A stretch of 64,000 nt of DNA from Kordia aestuariivivens (GCF_014397005.1 NZ_JACGWS010000009.1:124001-188000), one strand, 5' to 3'. Counted from the stretch's first letter, positions 25,715 through 34,461 are shown. Made by a program: numbers and translations. Notes: generated from the sequence alone by a model not told the origin.

Positions 25715-26848
25715 TCAAAGCCAACGTTCCACATACTGTTTTGCAACACTTTCGTACTCGTGAAAATCTTCAATAAAAGCGCGTGCATTCTTTCCAATTT
25801 GGAGTAACTCGTCTGGATTTTCAATCAAATTACTTAATTTTTCAACTAAATCATCCACATTTGGAGTTGCATTAATAACCACCGTTTTGTCCAATTTATA
25901 AAACTCTTGAAACGCAGTTTCGGCTCCTGAAAACACTACTTTTCCTTTCGCCATTGCTTCCAAAGCATTGTATCCTTGATCGTAACCATACAGCTGATCC
26001 ATGATAATATGGGCTTCCTCGTATGTTTTAATGTATTCATTATAAGGCAAACTATATGCAGTTTTGACTTCAACTTGATTTGGATATTTTTCTGCAATAA
26101 TCTTCAAAGCTTCATCAATCAAATCGTTACCTTTCTTTAAATAATTGACTTTATTCACACCGTGAAATATGTTCACTTTTCCTTTGTAAACTAATGGTTT
26201 AAACTTCAATAACTCTACATTAATAGGAAACGGAACTAAGGGCAAAGCCTTTGGATGCTTTCGATACGCCATATCATAATCAAAATTTGCAGGAATAATT
26301 CCTTTTACATTTTCAACCACAAAATGATGTAGTTTTTCGTGCGATTTTGATAAATACTGTAATGAATATTTATAACTTTTTCGTGCGTTTTTATTTTTTA
26401 CATACGGTGTTAAAATGTGATACGGAAGCTCGGCGTTTAGAATATAATTCAGATAATAAAAGTCGTCTCCACAAGAAGATAAATACACATTTTTATTATG
26501 CTTGAAGATGTATTTTAATAATTTTCGTTCTATAAAAGGAGTCGTTGCAATTGGAAATTCATTGATCAATTGTACGGCGTCATAATCGCGAAATGATTTT
26601 CGATGTTTATAAAAACGATAGGCAATTTCTAACGAAGCAATATCAATAGTGCTCATTCGAAATAGTAGCTGGCGAAAAAGGTTTGGAATCTTTTTTTGAA
26701 AAAAAGTGGCTTCAAGCGAAATATCAATCGGGAAGTTTTTAAAGCTATCAGCGCGACCGACCAATGTAACATCGTGCTGTAATTTTTGTAGACCTTCTTT
26801 CAGCGAATTATGAAATCTACTGTATTCTCCTATCAATAATATTCGCAT
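25715..26848 (-). CDS. Glycosyltransferase, GT4-like (GT-B fold)
   Basis: The 377-aa protein starts MRILLIGEYSRFHNSLKEGL and has the two-domain GT-B look. The C-terminal half carries the nucleotide-sugar region GYDQGYNALEAMAKGKVVFSGAETAFQEF, where the usual EGxGxxxxEAMA is replaced by QGYNALEAMA. It is transcribed divergently from the second glycosyltransferase, 38 bases apart, within the surface glycan region. Donor and acceptor are unknown. Confidence 0.8.
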   Translation of the reverse strand: MRILLIGEYSRFHNSLKEGLQKLQHDVTLVGRADSFKNFPIDISLEATFFQKKIPNLFRQLLFRMSTIDIASLEIAYRFYKHRKSFRDYDAVQLINEFPIATTPFIERKLLKYIFKHNKNVYLSSCGDDFYYLNYILNAELPYHILTPYVKNKNARKSYKYSLQYLSKSHEKLHHFVVENVKGIIPANFDYDMAYRKHPKALPLVPFPINVELLKFKPLVYKGKVNIFHGVNKVNYLKKGNDLIDEALKIIAEKYPNQVEVKTAYSLPYNEYIKTYEEAHIIMDQLYGYDQGYNALEAMAKGKVVFSGAETAFQEFYKLDKTVVINATPNVDDLVEKLSNLIENPDELLQIGKNARAFIEDFHEYESVAKQYVERWL

Positions 26849-26886
26849 AAACAGTATATTTGCGTGAAAGATAGTAGGAAAACTTT

Positions 26887-27972
26887 ATGCTGCAAAATTC
26901 TAAAAAGAAAATCTGTATAATTGTCGATTGTTTGAGTGGCGGCGGCGCGGAAAAGCAAGCGGCAAACTTTTCAAAATCTTTGCACAATCACGGATTTGAA
27001 GTGTCTATTATCTCCTTAAAAGATCAAATTACATACGATTACGAAGGAACGTTGTATAATTTGGGTAAAAAGGAATCTTCTCTAAAAATCATCAAGCAAG
27101 TTCAGAAGTTTTTTGCCTTTAAAAAAGCATATAAAAAGTGTAATGCTGATATGTATATTGATTTTCGATCGCGAAGTAGATTTGTGATGGAATATTTATT
27201 GCATCGATTCATATTTGAAGCTGAAAAGATGATGATGATAATTCATAGTTATGAAATTCATTGGCACATCCCGAAAGGGAAACTATTCAAAAAAATATAT
27301 AATACTACGCATGCTGTTGTTGCGGTTTCGGAAGGAATAGAAGCAAAACTAGGCGAAATATATGATTTTGAGAATTTAATTCACATTCCAAATTATATTA
27401 CACCAAACGAGAATCAACCTGAAAATACACAAGAAATTTCAGAAGAGTATATCATTGCTGTCGGACGTTTGCGAAATGATATCAAGCAGTTTGATCGTTT
27501 GATTGAAACCTATCACGCATCTGGCTTGACCGAGAAAAATATAAAATTGTTTATATGTGGTGATGGAGAAGATAAAGAATCACTCGAAAAACTGATTTCA
27601 ACATTACAATTAAACGATTATGTGCGACTTTTGGGATTTGTAGAAAATGTGGATGAATATATTCGAAATGCAAAATTTTTAGTAGTTTCAAGTAGGGTAG
27701 AAGGATTTCCAATGGTTATATTAGAAGCATTGCAGCAAAAAACGCCCGTAATTTCATTTGATTGTAAATCGGGCCCGAACGAAATTATTCAACATAAAAT
27801 TAACGGTTTGCTTGTTGAAAATCAAAACTTTGCGGATTTGAAAGATGCAATGATACTGTTAATCGAAAATTTTGAATTGTATACGGAATGTAAACAAAAT
27901 ACAGTATCTTCAATAAATAAATTCACTGAAAAAATCGTAATCCAGCAATGGATTCAACTTATAAACGTCTAA
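26887..27972 (+). CDS. Glycosyltransferase family 4 protein
   Basis: The 361-aa protein contains the N-terminal GGGAEKQAANFSKSL acceptor loop and the C-terminal donor site SRVEGFPMVILEALQQKTPV plus SGPNEII, including the EX7E glutamates. It is a cytoplasmic, membrane-associated transferase that adds a sugar to a lipid-linked glycan, most like the WcaL/RfaB-type retaining enzymes. The ketoisomerase follows after 3 bases. Confidence 0.92.
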   Translation: MLQNSKKKICIIVDCLSGGGAEKQAANFSKSLHNHGFEVSIISLKDQITYDYEGTLYNLGKKESSLKIIKQVQKFFAFKKAYKKCNADMYIDFRSRSRFVMEYLLHRFIFEAEKMMMIIHSYEIHWHIPKGKLFKKIYNTTHAVVAVSEGIEAKLGEIYDFENLIHIPNYITPNENQPENTQEISEEYIIAVGRLRNDIKQFDRLIETYHASGLTEKNIKLFICGDGEDKESLEKLISTLQLNDYVRLLGFVENVDEYIRNAKFLVVSSRVEGFPMVILEALQQKTPVISFDCKSGPNEIIQHKINGLLVENQNFADLKDAMILLIENFELYTECKQNTVSSINKFTEKIVIQQWIQLINV

Positions 27973-27975
27973 AAT

Positions 27976-28401
27976 ATGTCTACAACTGTTGCTGATATAC
28001 AACTACTTACGATCCCCAAAATCGAAGACTTTAGAGGAAATATTTCTGTTATAGAAGGAGACACCATTCCTTTTAAAAGCAAGCGTGTCTACTATTTATA
28101 TGACATTCCCAGTGGTGCAAAAAGAGGCGGACATGCACATGTAGAGCAGCATGAAGTGCTAATTGCATTAAGCGGTAGTTTTGAAGTGATTTTTAAAGAC
28201 GGAACTAGTCAAAAACGAATTTTACTCAACAAACCCAATCAAGGTTGCTTGATTCCGCATGGAATTTGGCGCGAATTGGAAAACTTTTCTTCTGGAGCTG
28301 TTTGTTTAGTATTAGCTTCTGATGTTTTTGATGAAGACGATTACATTCGCGATTATCAAGATTATGTGATTACAAAGGAAGACATTAAGTTGTTTAAATA
28401 G
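27976..28401 (+). CDS. Sugar 3,4-ketoisomerase, FdtA/QdtA (WxcM-like)
   Basis: This 141-aa cupin matches the FdtA/QdtA family, which converts dTDP-4-keto-6-deoxyglucose to the 3-keto form. Motifs include DFRGNISVIEG, YDIPSGAKRGGHAHVEQHEVLIAL with the metal- or base-type histidines, and the IPHGIWRELENFS strand. Together with the FdtB/QdtB-like aminotransferase at 21209 it supports a dTDP-3-amino-sugar pathway. The two genes are separated by unrelated genes, so the pathway has been rearranged. RmlA/RmlB, needed to make the precursor, are not in the window. Confidence 0.88.
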   Translation: MSTTVADIQLLTIPKIEDFRGNISVIEGDTIPFKSKRVYYLYDIPSGAKRGGHAHVEQHEVLIALSGSFEVIFKDGTSQKRILLNKPNQGCLIPHGIWRELENFSSGAVCLVLASDVFDEDDYIRDYQDYVITKEDIKLFK

Positions 28402-28916
28402 TATTTTAGATTTTAGTATTGAGTATCTAGAAGTTTAAGGTAACTATTGAAGTATTTCTCGATACAATTTTTCTTCATTTTCATTACGAAAAACCATTCG
28501 AAATGACGCTAGGGAATTTTAAATGTAAAGTGTTTTTTCGAACAGTCGAATCAGCAAAAAAAACAAATCAACAAAAAGGAGCAAAGCGACTCTAATCATT
28601 CAAGAAGTCTAACAATCTAAGTAACCTGAGTTCGATATAAAATTCAATAGCGATTTTCTTCTTTTCCGCAGTATAGCAGGAATTTTTCGTTCAGAATTTT
28701 TGAAGCCACAACATTCCGAAATCTAAGTTTTCAATCAAAGATATTATATCTATTGGTGAATATTTTGAAAACAATTCTGAACTTTTAATTGCTTGTTGAA
28801 TACATTATAAAAAAACTATTTGTACGCATGAAGACTACTTCTTTATTATGGAATAGTTACATATATCGGAACAGTATATTTAAGGATGTTTGCTACTAAA
28901 CAAATATCCTAGAACA
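28402..28916. other. Gene-free A/T-rich interval with scattered repeats
   Basis: About 515 bases between the ketoisomerase and the IS remnant carry no convincing gene. The stretch holds the second copy of the 20-bp repeat (28602), and two pieces (TTTCTCGATACAA ... TTCGAAATGACG at 28456-28508, and TTCGATATAAAATT at about 28629) that resemble the interval 11540-11630 (TTCTCGATATAAAATT ... CTCGAAGTGAC). These look like debris of an interspersed noncoding repeat. Confidence 0.5.
28602..28621. repeat. Dispersed 20-bp repeat, copy 2
   Basis: AAGAAGTCTAACAATCTAAG is identical to 4628-4647 and in the same orientation, about 24 kb away, again in intergenic DNA. Confidence 0.7.
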
Positions 28917-29408
28917 ATGAAAAAACGTATTTACAGTAAGGAATTCAAATCCCAGACGGTTCAATTAAGTTATAATCGGTCTAACATTAAAGAATTCGCA
29001 GATGAATTAGGAATATCGGTACAACGGATCTACAAATGGCGAAAAGTAGCAAAAAAAGCTTCTACTCCAAAGCAAGAAACTCCTGTTGCCCAAGAACAAC
29101 TAGAAATAAAACGCTTAACAAAGCTCTTAAGGGCAAAGAAATGGAACTTGAGATCTTAAAAAAAAAGCCGTTCACATTTTCTCCAAGAGCGACGGGAAAT
29201 ATATAAATTTATAGCGAGTTATCGACACTTATATCCTATTGAGAAGATGTGTAAAGTGCTAAAAGTAAACAGGAATAGTTAGTATAGGTGGTTTAGTGGT
29301 AAGCCATTCAAACGTGTTTTAGAATATCGTTTGTTTACTAAATTAATTGAGCAAGTGTTTGAAAACAGTAAAGAACGTTATGGTTCTACAAGAATTTTAT
29401 CAATTTAA
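28917..29408 (+). pseudogene. IS3-family transposase remnant (orfA plus start of orfB)
   Basis: The first 80 codons (MKKRIYSKEFKSQTVQL, FADELGISVQRIYKWRK) are an OrfA helix-turn-helix protein of the IS3 family; the start is ATG 28917. A frameshift near 29140 ends it early. In another frame the OrfB-like text follows (IASYRHLYPIEKMCKVLKVN, RWFSGKPF, FENSKERYGSTRIL), interrupted by an in-frame TAG where a Tyr of the YYRWF motif is expected, and cut off at about 29408, long before the DDE catalytic core. It is therefore an inactive fragment. No clear terminal repeats were found. Confidence 0.85.
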
Positions 29409-29454
29409 AAAGGTAGCATAGTCCTTAGAAAAATTGTCTCACTTTTTGTTGTTA

Positions 29455-29545
29455 GTCCACCTAGCGTAAGTTTTGTAACTCGTGCCGTACAGAGTAAGAA
29501 TATAAAAACTCCAAAGTTGTAAAAAAGTATGAGGATTTTAAAATT
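29455..29545 (+). repeat. Degenerate REP-like element with decayed terminator
   Basis: CCACCTAGCGTAAGTTTTGTAACTCGTGCCGTACAGAG resembles, in two halves, the REP hairpin at 62419-62460 (GCTAGTTTGTAACTAGTGGCG, then GTACCGAG). It is followed, as there, by an A-rich spacer and a damaged version of the CTCCCAAGC hairpin (ACTCCAAAGTTGT ... GAGGATTTT). Confidence 0.5.
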
Positions 29546-29590
29546 TAAACCCTAAACTTCCCTTTTTTTAGACACATACGATAAGAATAC

Positions 29591-29619
29591 GACGCTTATA
29601 CAATATTTTCAACGCTTAT
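29591..29619 (+). promoter_or_regulatory. Direct-repeat operator, copy A (LytTR-like)
   Basis: GACGCTTAT (29591-29599) and AACGCTTAT (29611-29619) start exactly 20 bp apart. A TAnnTTTG box (29652) follows 40 bp after the second unit. This is one of four such sites in the window, with copies B 30575, C 34462 and D 43093. Confidence 0.65.
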
Positions 29620-29651
29620 ACATTTGATCCTTATTTTATTCAAAAAAAAAC

Positions 29652-29659
29652 TATTTTTG
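29652..29659 (+). promoter_or_regulatory. Promoter -7 box of the lipoprotein gene
   Basis: TATTTTTG fits TAnnTTTG. It implies transcription from about 29666, which excludes the open frame's earlier start codon at 29624 and supports the ATG at 29732. Confidence 0.5.
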
Positions 29660-29731
29660 ACTTTTAAAACAGGAAAAATTGTGGTTGCAAACATTCCTTT
29701 AAACACTTTAATATCAATAAAACGTATCTTA

Positions 29732-30421
29732 ATGAATTACAAAAACATTTTAAAAACAGCCCTATTATGTTGTTTCATATCATTTACAAGTTGTAGTAGT
29801 GATGATGAAAATGACACCAATACTCCCGAATTCAATAGTGATGATTATCTCTATTACATTTCAGGAAAAATAAACGGTGAGCCTTTTCTATTCGGACAAA
29901 GAGCAGATGCAACTGTTTTAGATTATTCAGAGCCAGGGTTTGGAAACTCAATAACAACACCATGCGCTTTTAACCCTAACAATGGAGGCTTAAATTATGC
30001 CGCTGGTATATACCCAAGTTTAGATAACGAAGCACGACCAGAAATTTATTTTGATTTTGTTCGTTTTTATTTATGTGATCCAAATTTTAACAACAATGCC
30101 GCAGGATCATTCAACGACTCTTTTCCAGTAAGAATGTATGACTTAGCGACAAGTAACAACAGTATATCTGGTACTACAGGAGCTGTAGCTATGTTTTATG
30201 CCCCAGATGCTACAAACAATATGACGCGATATGGTTCATTAAATACAGATCAATCGGGTAATTCTTTTGAAATAACCTCTTCTACTAATACTAGTAATTT
30301 TGCACAAAGGAAGCAATTCATAGAAGGCAATTTTTCATTCAAATTATATAATGATCTAGACAGTTCAGATATTGTAGAAATCACAGAAGGTCAATTCAAA
30401 ATAGATGTGTTTTTTGATTAA
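29732..30421 (+). CDS. Hypothetical lipoprotein under operator A, 229 aa
   Basis: The start at 29732 gives a normal lipoprotein signal (MNYKNILKTALLCCFISFTSC, lipobox before Cys) followed by SSDDENDT, a usual Bacteroidota surface-lipoprotein tether. The body (YYISGKINGEPFLFGQ, GGLNYAAGIYPSL, IYFDFVRFYLCDP) is beta-rich and not assigned to a known family. It stands alone between REP-like elements but shares its upstream operator with the secretion operon and the giant RHS gene, so it may be an accessory factor or substrate of that system. This last point is inference. Confidence 0.75.
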   Translation: MNYKNILKTALLCCFISFTSCSSDDENDTNTPEFNSDDYLYYISGKINGEPFLFGQRADATVLDYSEPGFGNSITTPCAFNPNNGGLNYAAGIYPSLDNEARPEIYFDFVRFYLCDPNFNNNAAGSFNDSFPVRMYDLATSNNSISGTTGAVAMFYAPDATNNMTRYGSLNTDQSGNSFEITSSTNTSNFAQRKQFIEGNFSFKLYNDLDSSDIVEITEGQFKIDVFFD

Positions 30422-30434
30422 ATACAAACTTAAA

Positions 30435-30495
30435 GTAGTCTGTGACTCCGTGGTTCTATAATATCAAATTATGAATTAAAAATACAGAAGTATAG
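30435..30495 (+). repeat. Diverged REP-like head
   Basis: AGTAGTCTGTGACTCCGTGG resembles the REP core AGTTTGTAACTAGTGGCG and shares GTCTGTGACT with the element at 63222. Like the other copies it is followed by a spacer and the CTCCCAAGC-type terminator. Confidence 0.4.
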
Positions 30496-30532
30496 AACTC
30501 CCAAGCCGTAAAAAGGTTTGGGAGTTTTTTTT
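30496..30532 (+). terminator. Terminator after the lipoprotein gene
   Basis: Stem AACTCCCAAGCC / GGTTTGGGAGTT with loop GTAAAAA and a run of eight T. Nearly the same hairpin occurs at 62486 and 63296, and a decayed one at about 29507. Confidence 0.9.
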
Positions 30533-30574
30533 AAATTAAAATTCTCTTTTTTTATGCAAAAAGTATAAAAACAC

Positions 30575-30603
30575 GACGCTTATACAATATTTTCGACGCT
30601 TAC
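30575..30603 (+). promoter_or_regulatory. Direct-repeat operator, copy B
   Basis: GACGCTTAT (30575-30583) and GACGCTTAC (30595-30603), 20 bp apart, stand about 80 bp before the first gene of the secretion operon. The 19 bases from CGACGCTTAT onward are almost identical to copy A. A -7-like TATCGTAA lies near 30632 but is a weak match. Confidence 0.6.
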
Positions 30604-30682
30604 TAAATATCATTGGCATTTTTGAGGTTTCTATCGTAATATGCGGTGATAATTAAATTAGAAATCCCCATAAACGCATATA

Positions 30683-31282
30683 ATGAAATTTATACTCACT
30701 GCATTTTTCATCCTTATCTTATTACCTCAGAAACGAATTATTAATGATCAAAACTTTGATTACGAATTCTATATTTCTCAGGAGAAGATTAAAAAACCAA
30801 AGTCTGACAGAATTTATTATTGGTATCGATCTGGAGAAATTCACCAATCTACTTCGGCAATAGGCGGCGATATATTAGTGGATAATTATCAAAAATTTTA
30901 CAAAACAAAACAACTTGCCGAAAAAGGAAATTTCAATGATGGTTTGAAACATGGAACTTGGCAAAATTGGTTTGAAAACGGAACGCTTCAGCAAGTAAAA
31001 GAATGGAAAAAAGGAATTCCTCATGGAAAATTTGCCCTTTATACTACTGATGGAAACAAAATTGAAGAAGGAAGGTATAAAAACGGGCAAAAACAGGGGA
31101 CTTGGATTGATTATATCAAAAAAGATACGCTCCACTATTCATCTGGAAAAATTATTCCTAAAAAAGTAAAAGATACCCTAAAACGTGAACCGTTTTTAAA
31201 ACGAATCTTTAAAAGGAAAAAGAAGAAATCTTCCGAAAATAAAGATTCTAAAAAAGTCAATAAAGATGTTGAAACAACTTAA
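30683..31282 (+). CDS. MORN-repeat exported protein, first gene of the secretion operon
   Basis: The 199-aa protein starts with a hydrophobic signal/anchor (MKFILTAFFILILLPQ). It contains MORN/YwqK-like repeats (KGNFNDGLKHGTWQNWFENG, KEWKKGIPHGKFALYTTDG, GRYKNGQKQGTWIDY) and ends in a strongly basic tail (FLKRIFKRKKKKSSENKDSKK). The MORN repeats form a beta-sheet surface for protein contacts; despite the YwqK 'antitoxin' name in databases there is no sign of a toxin partner here. It overlaps the next gene by 17 bases and belongs to the same transcript as the pseudopilins. Its exact part in the machine is unknown. Confidence 0.75.
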   Translation: MKFILTAFFILILLPQKRIINDQNFDYEFYISQEKIKKPKSDRIYYWYRSGEIHQSTSAIGGDILVDNYQKFYKTKQLAEKGNFNDGLKHGTWQNWFENGTLQQVKEWKKGIPHGKFALYTTDGNKIEEGRYKNGQKQGTWIDYIKKDTLHYSSGKIIPKKVKDTLKREPFLKRIFKRKKKKSSENKDSKKVNKDVETT

Positions 31283-32495
31283 AGCATCTTCGCTATTACA
31301 CGCAGTTTTTGCCTGTTTACTAATTGCTCTTGTATGTTTTGGGATGCTTTTACTAGCGAGTTATACTTCTTTATTTCAGCATAGAGCACTTGAAAAAACA
31401 CAGTTGCAACTCACGAATGACTCAGCGCTAGAATGGCAACTTTCAAAAGATATTTTTAATCAAGAAGAAGTACAGTCAATTTCAGTTTTCAATGATGATA
31501 TTGAAACTAGAACTAAAACTCTAGATTGGGGGTTTTATAAAATAATTAACACAAAAACCTATCACAATCAAGATACGATTCGTAAATCAGTATTGGTGGG
31601 AGAAATTACTTCCGATAAAACCGCGCTATATATTACTGATTATGACAAAATTCAAAGTGTTGCTGGAAGCGTAAAAGTTATTGGAGCTATGAGTATCCCA
31701 AAGGCAAGGTTCAACGAGAAAAATATGCAGGGTGAAACTACAGCAATTTATATCAACGGAATCACAACGCCTTCGGAAGATAAATTGCCAAACCTTAAGG
31801 ACAGAAATTTAAAATTTTCAAACAGCTATGATGATGAATTTAGCATAGATAACATTTCAAACAAAATACTATACATACATTCTTTTGATAAAAAAACAGC
31901 GCTTCTAAAGATTCCTGATAATCGTTTTTTGATTGGTAAAAAACTGAAAGGAAACATTATTATTGAAAAATTAGGCACGTTGGTCATTACCAAAAATATG
32001 GAATTAGAAGATGTCATTATAAAAGCCGATGAAATAAAGATTGAAAGCGGGTTTACAGGGAATCTTCAAATCATTGCTAAAAACACGGTTTATATTGAAG
32101 AAGGTGTGCAATTGAAATATCCCTCAAGTATTCTTATTGAAAAACCAAAAGACGCTGCTACGATTACAATTGAAAAAAACAGTGTCATCATGGGCGGAAT
32201 TGTTTTGCAAAATTCGAATAGAAAAACTACTGAAAAATCCTTGATTAAAATTGAAGAAGAAGCATTGATTGTTGGTGTTGTTTATTGTGCAGGAACACTA
32301 GAATTGCATGGGAAAATCTACGGAAGTGTGTATACAGATCGATTGATGACGCACGTAGAAAATGCCGAATATAAAAACCTATTGATGAATGTTGAAATTG
32401 ATCGTTCCAAACTTCCTGAAACATTTGTAGGCATTTCGTTATTTGATTCGAAAACAGAAAAGAAAACTGCGTATGAAGTCGTTAAAGAACTATAA
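31266..32495 (+). CDS. Pseudopilin-like protein with bactofilin-like beta-helix (possible GspK/PilX role)
   Basis: The N-terminus LKQLKASSLLHAVFACLLIA followed by more hydrophobic residues looks like a prepilin signal (compare KKLQASSLMESVIATAIIAI in the next gene), but the conserved Glu at +5 is replaced by His, as minor tip pseudopilins of the GspK type also lack it. The 409-aa length is large for a pseudopilin, like GspK. The C-terminal half is a repetitive beta-helix (IEKLGTLVITKNMELEDVII, VYIEEGVQLKYPSSILIEKP, IKIEEEALIVGVVYCAGTLE), recalling bactofilin. The gene lies at the head of a set of three pseudopilin genes with overlaps on both sides. The tip role is inference. Confidence 0.65.
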   Translation: MLKQLKASSLLHAVFACLLIALVCFGMLLLASYTSLFQHRALEKTQLQLTNDSALEWQLSKDIFNQEEVQSISVFNDDIETRTKTLDWGFYKIINTKTYHNQDTIRKSVLVGEITSDKTALYITDYDKIQSVAGSVKVIGAMSIPKARFNEKNMQGETTAIYINGITTPSEDKLPNLKDRNLKFSNSYDDEFSIDNISNKILYIHSFDKKTALLKIPDNRFLIGKKLKGNIIIEKLGTLVITKNMELEDVIIKADEIKIESGFTGNLQIIAKNTVYIEEGVQLKYPSSILIEKPKDAATITIEKNSVIMGGIVLQNSNRKTTEKSLIKIEEEALIVGVVYCAGTLELHGKIYGSVYTDRLMTHVENAEYKNLLMNVEIDRSKLPETFVGISLFDSKTEKKTAYEVVKEL

Positions 32496-32838
32496 AAAAT
32501 TGCAAGCTTCATCATTGATGGAATCTGTGATTGCGACAGCAATCATCGCTATTTGTGTGATCATGGCAACCATTGTTTTTGTAAATGTATTTAAAACAGG
32601 ACATTCAACCGCATTTTTTGAAGGTTCGCAAGAAATTCAGACGATCATCCATAAGTTAAAAGAACAACAACAAGTGACGGACGATATGTATACATATCCA
32701 AATTTCACGATTGAACAAAAGGTAACAAATTATGAAAGTTTACCAAATTTAAAACATGTACAGCTAGCACTAACAGTAAATCAGAAACGAAAAATAGTTC
32801 ATTGTTTAATTAATGTAAAAGAAAATGATGTTGAGTAA
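32473..32838 (+). CDS. Minor pseudopilin, 121 aa
   Basis: The prepilin-type N-terminus KKLQASSLMESVIATAIIAI, with Glu at the +5-type position, is followed by a membrane-spanning helix and a short soluble domain. The ATG at 32473 is preferred over 32443 because it leaves a short basic leader. The gene overlaps both neighbours (23 and 14 bases). It resembles GspI/GspH-type minor pseudopilins by size and place. Confidence 0.78.
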   Translation: MKSLKNYKKLQASSLMESVIATAIIAICVIMATIVFVNVFKTGHSTAFFEGSQEIQTIIHKLKEQQQVTDDMYTYPNFTIEQKVTNYESLPNLKHVQLALTVNQKRKIVHCLINVKENDVE

Positions 32839-33307
32839 AAAATACAAAGCATTTACGCTTACAGAAACCATTTTTGGATTGATTATTTCAAGCGTATTGA
32901 TTGGTGTGATTTATACGGTATTTACCACATTCAATAAGCAATTTGTCATGTTTCAACAACAACAATTACAAAGCAATGCGTATGTTTTGTTTGATGCAAC
33001 ATTTAAGCAAGACTTATATAAAGCAAATGCCATTAGTTACAAAAGTGACCAACTCATTCTTGAGAATTATAAAGAAAAAACGAAAATATATACAGTTCAA
33101 AAAAATAGCATCATAAGAAATTTTGACGAGCATTCGGAAGTCATACTGACTAATGTACTTTCATTTGGGTATAAAAAACAGGATGCGTACCATATTATAA
33201 ATTTACAAGTACGTATCTATGATGAAACCATCAATTTGACATATCAAAAAAAGGAGAATCCAGCGAATGTTATAAATGAAGCTTTTATAGATGAAATTAG
33301 ATATTAA
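32825..33307 (+). CDS. Minor pseudopilin, GspJ-like, 160 aa
   Basis: The canonical type III signal KAFTLTETIFGLIISSVLIG (cleavage after Ala, Phe+1, Glu+5) leads to a membrane helix and a ~130-residue domain. Size and order suggest the GspJ position. A second ATG follows directly at 32828. It overlaps the GspF gene by 17 bases. Confidence 0.8.
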   Translation: MMLSKKYKAFTLTETIFGLIISSVLIGVIYTVFTTFNKQFVMFQQQQLQSNAYVLFDATFKQDLYKANAISYKSDQLILENYKEKTKIYTVQKNSIIRNFDEHSEVILTNVLSFGYKKQDAYHIINLQVRIYDETINLTYQKKENPANVINEAFIDEIRY

Positions 33308-34415
33308 AAAACATAAAGTTACGGCGACAGTTACCTCAAAAAAGGTAGTGAAATCGAAAGGTTTTAACTTTGATTTCTTTACAAAATTCTCCAATAAAGA
33401 CAAGGAAGCATTTTATAGAGAATTTGCCGTATTGATAAAATCTGGTGTAGATTTTAATCAATCGTTACAGCTATTAGCTGCGCAGCAAAAATCTGAAAAG
33501 ATTAAAAATATTCTAATAACTATAAATGAAGATGTAGTTTCTGGAAGTACGCTTTTTGATGCATTACAAAAACACAACGCATTTTCGCCCTATGAATATT
33601 ACAGTATCAAAATTGGCGAAGAAACTCGAAAACTAGCAGAAGTACTCACACAATTGCAACGCTTTTTTGCACGTAAAATAAAAATGAAACGCCAAATTGT
33701 TTCTGTAATGACGTATCCTGCATTTGTATTGGGAATTACGTTTATTGTATTGTATTTTATGTTGAATTACATCGTGCCAATGTTTACTTCTGTATTCAAG
33801 CAATTTGGAGGTGAATTGCCCGCAATTACCAAATTTGTGATTCGACTATCCGAAAACTTCAATACAATTATGTTCATAATAGTACTTGTTGTAATTACTG
33901 GGACTACGTTTCACAAACTAAACAAAAACAACAATCGTTATCGTGATATTTTAGGAAGAATTGTATTGAAAATCCCATTTATTGGCACTTTTCTAAAAAA
34001 GATATATGTAACACAGTTTTGCCAATCGCTAAGTTTATTATTATCTGCAAAAACACCTTTGATTATATCTTTAGATTTAACAAAAGAAATGATCACGTTT
34101 TATCCAATGCAAAAAGCGATTCAACAATTGAAGCTTGACATATTAAAAGGAAATACGCTTTCAAATAGTTTAGAAAAACATACCATTTTCCCCAAAAAAC
34201 TGGTTTCATTAGTTGGTATTGGCGAAAAAACCAACGAACTCGACACCATGTTTAGTAAACTCAACGATCAATACAATGATGAAATAGAACACACCACTAA
34301 AATGATTGGAACAATCTTAGAACCATTAATCATCATTATCATCGGAGGATTGGTTGGATTTATCTTAATTTCTATGTACACGCCGATGTTTGACTTGAGT
34401 AAAGTGATTGGTTAA
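33291..34415 (+). CDS. Type II secretion / type IV pilus inner-membrane platform protein (GspF/PilC)
   Basis: The 374-aa protein has two copies of the T2SSF domain (EFAVLIKSGVDFNQSLQLLA and FCQSLSLLLSAKTPLIISLD) and three membrane helices (about residues 145-165, 190-210, 345-365). GspF/PilC sits in the inner membrane and connects the GspE motor to pseudopilus growth. It closes the first half of the operon; operator C and a promoter follow before GspG. Confidence 0.92.
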   Translation: MKLDIKKHKVTATVTSKKVVKSKGFNFDFFTKFSNKDKEAFYREFAVLIKSGVDFNQSLQLLAAQQKSEKIKNILITINEDVVSGSTLFDALQKHNAFSPYEYYSIKIGEETRKLAEVLTQLQRFFARKIKMKRQIVSVMTYPAFVLGITFIVLYFMLNYIVPMFTSVFKQFGGELPAITKFVIRLSENFNTIMFIIVLVVITGTTFHKLNKNNNRYRDILGRIVLKIPFIGTFLKKIYVTQFCQSLSLLLSAKTPLIISLDLTKEMITFYPMQKAIQQLKLDILKGNTLSNSLEKHTIFPKKLVSLVGIGEKTNELDTMFSKLNDQYNDEIEHTTKMIGTILEPLIIIIIGGLVGFILISMYTPMFDLSKVIG

Positions 34416-34461
34416 AATGTACTACTTTTCTTCAAATTAGGTGTTTTTTTTGAAAAAACTT

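Noticed and set aside
28402-29408. An intact insertion sequence
   Set aside because: orfA is frameshifted, orfB has an in-frame stop and lacks the catalytic core, and no terminal inverted repeats were found.
30683-31282. MORN gene as part of a toxin-antitoxin pair, from the YwqK 'antitoxin' label
   Set aside because: No toxin neighbour; the gene is the head of a secretion operon and has an export signal.
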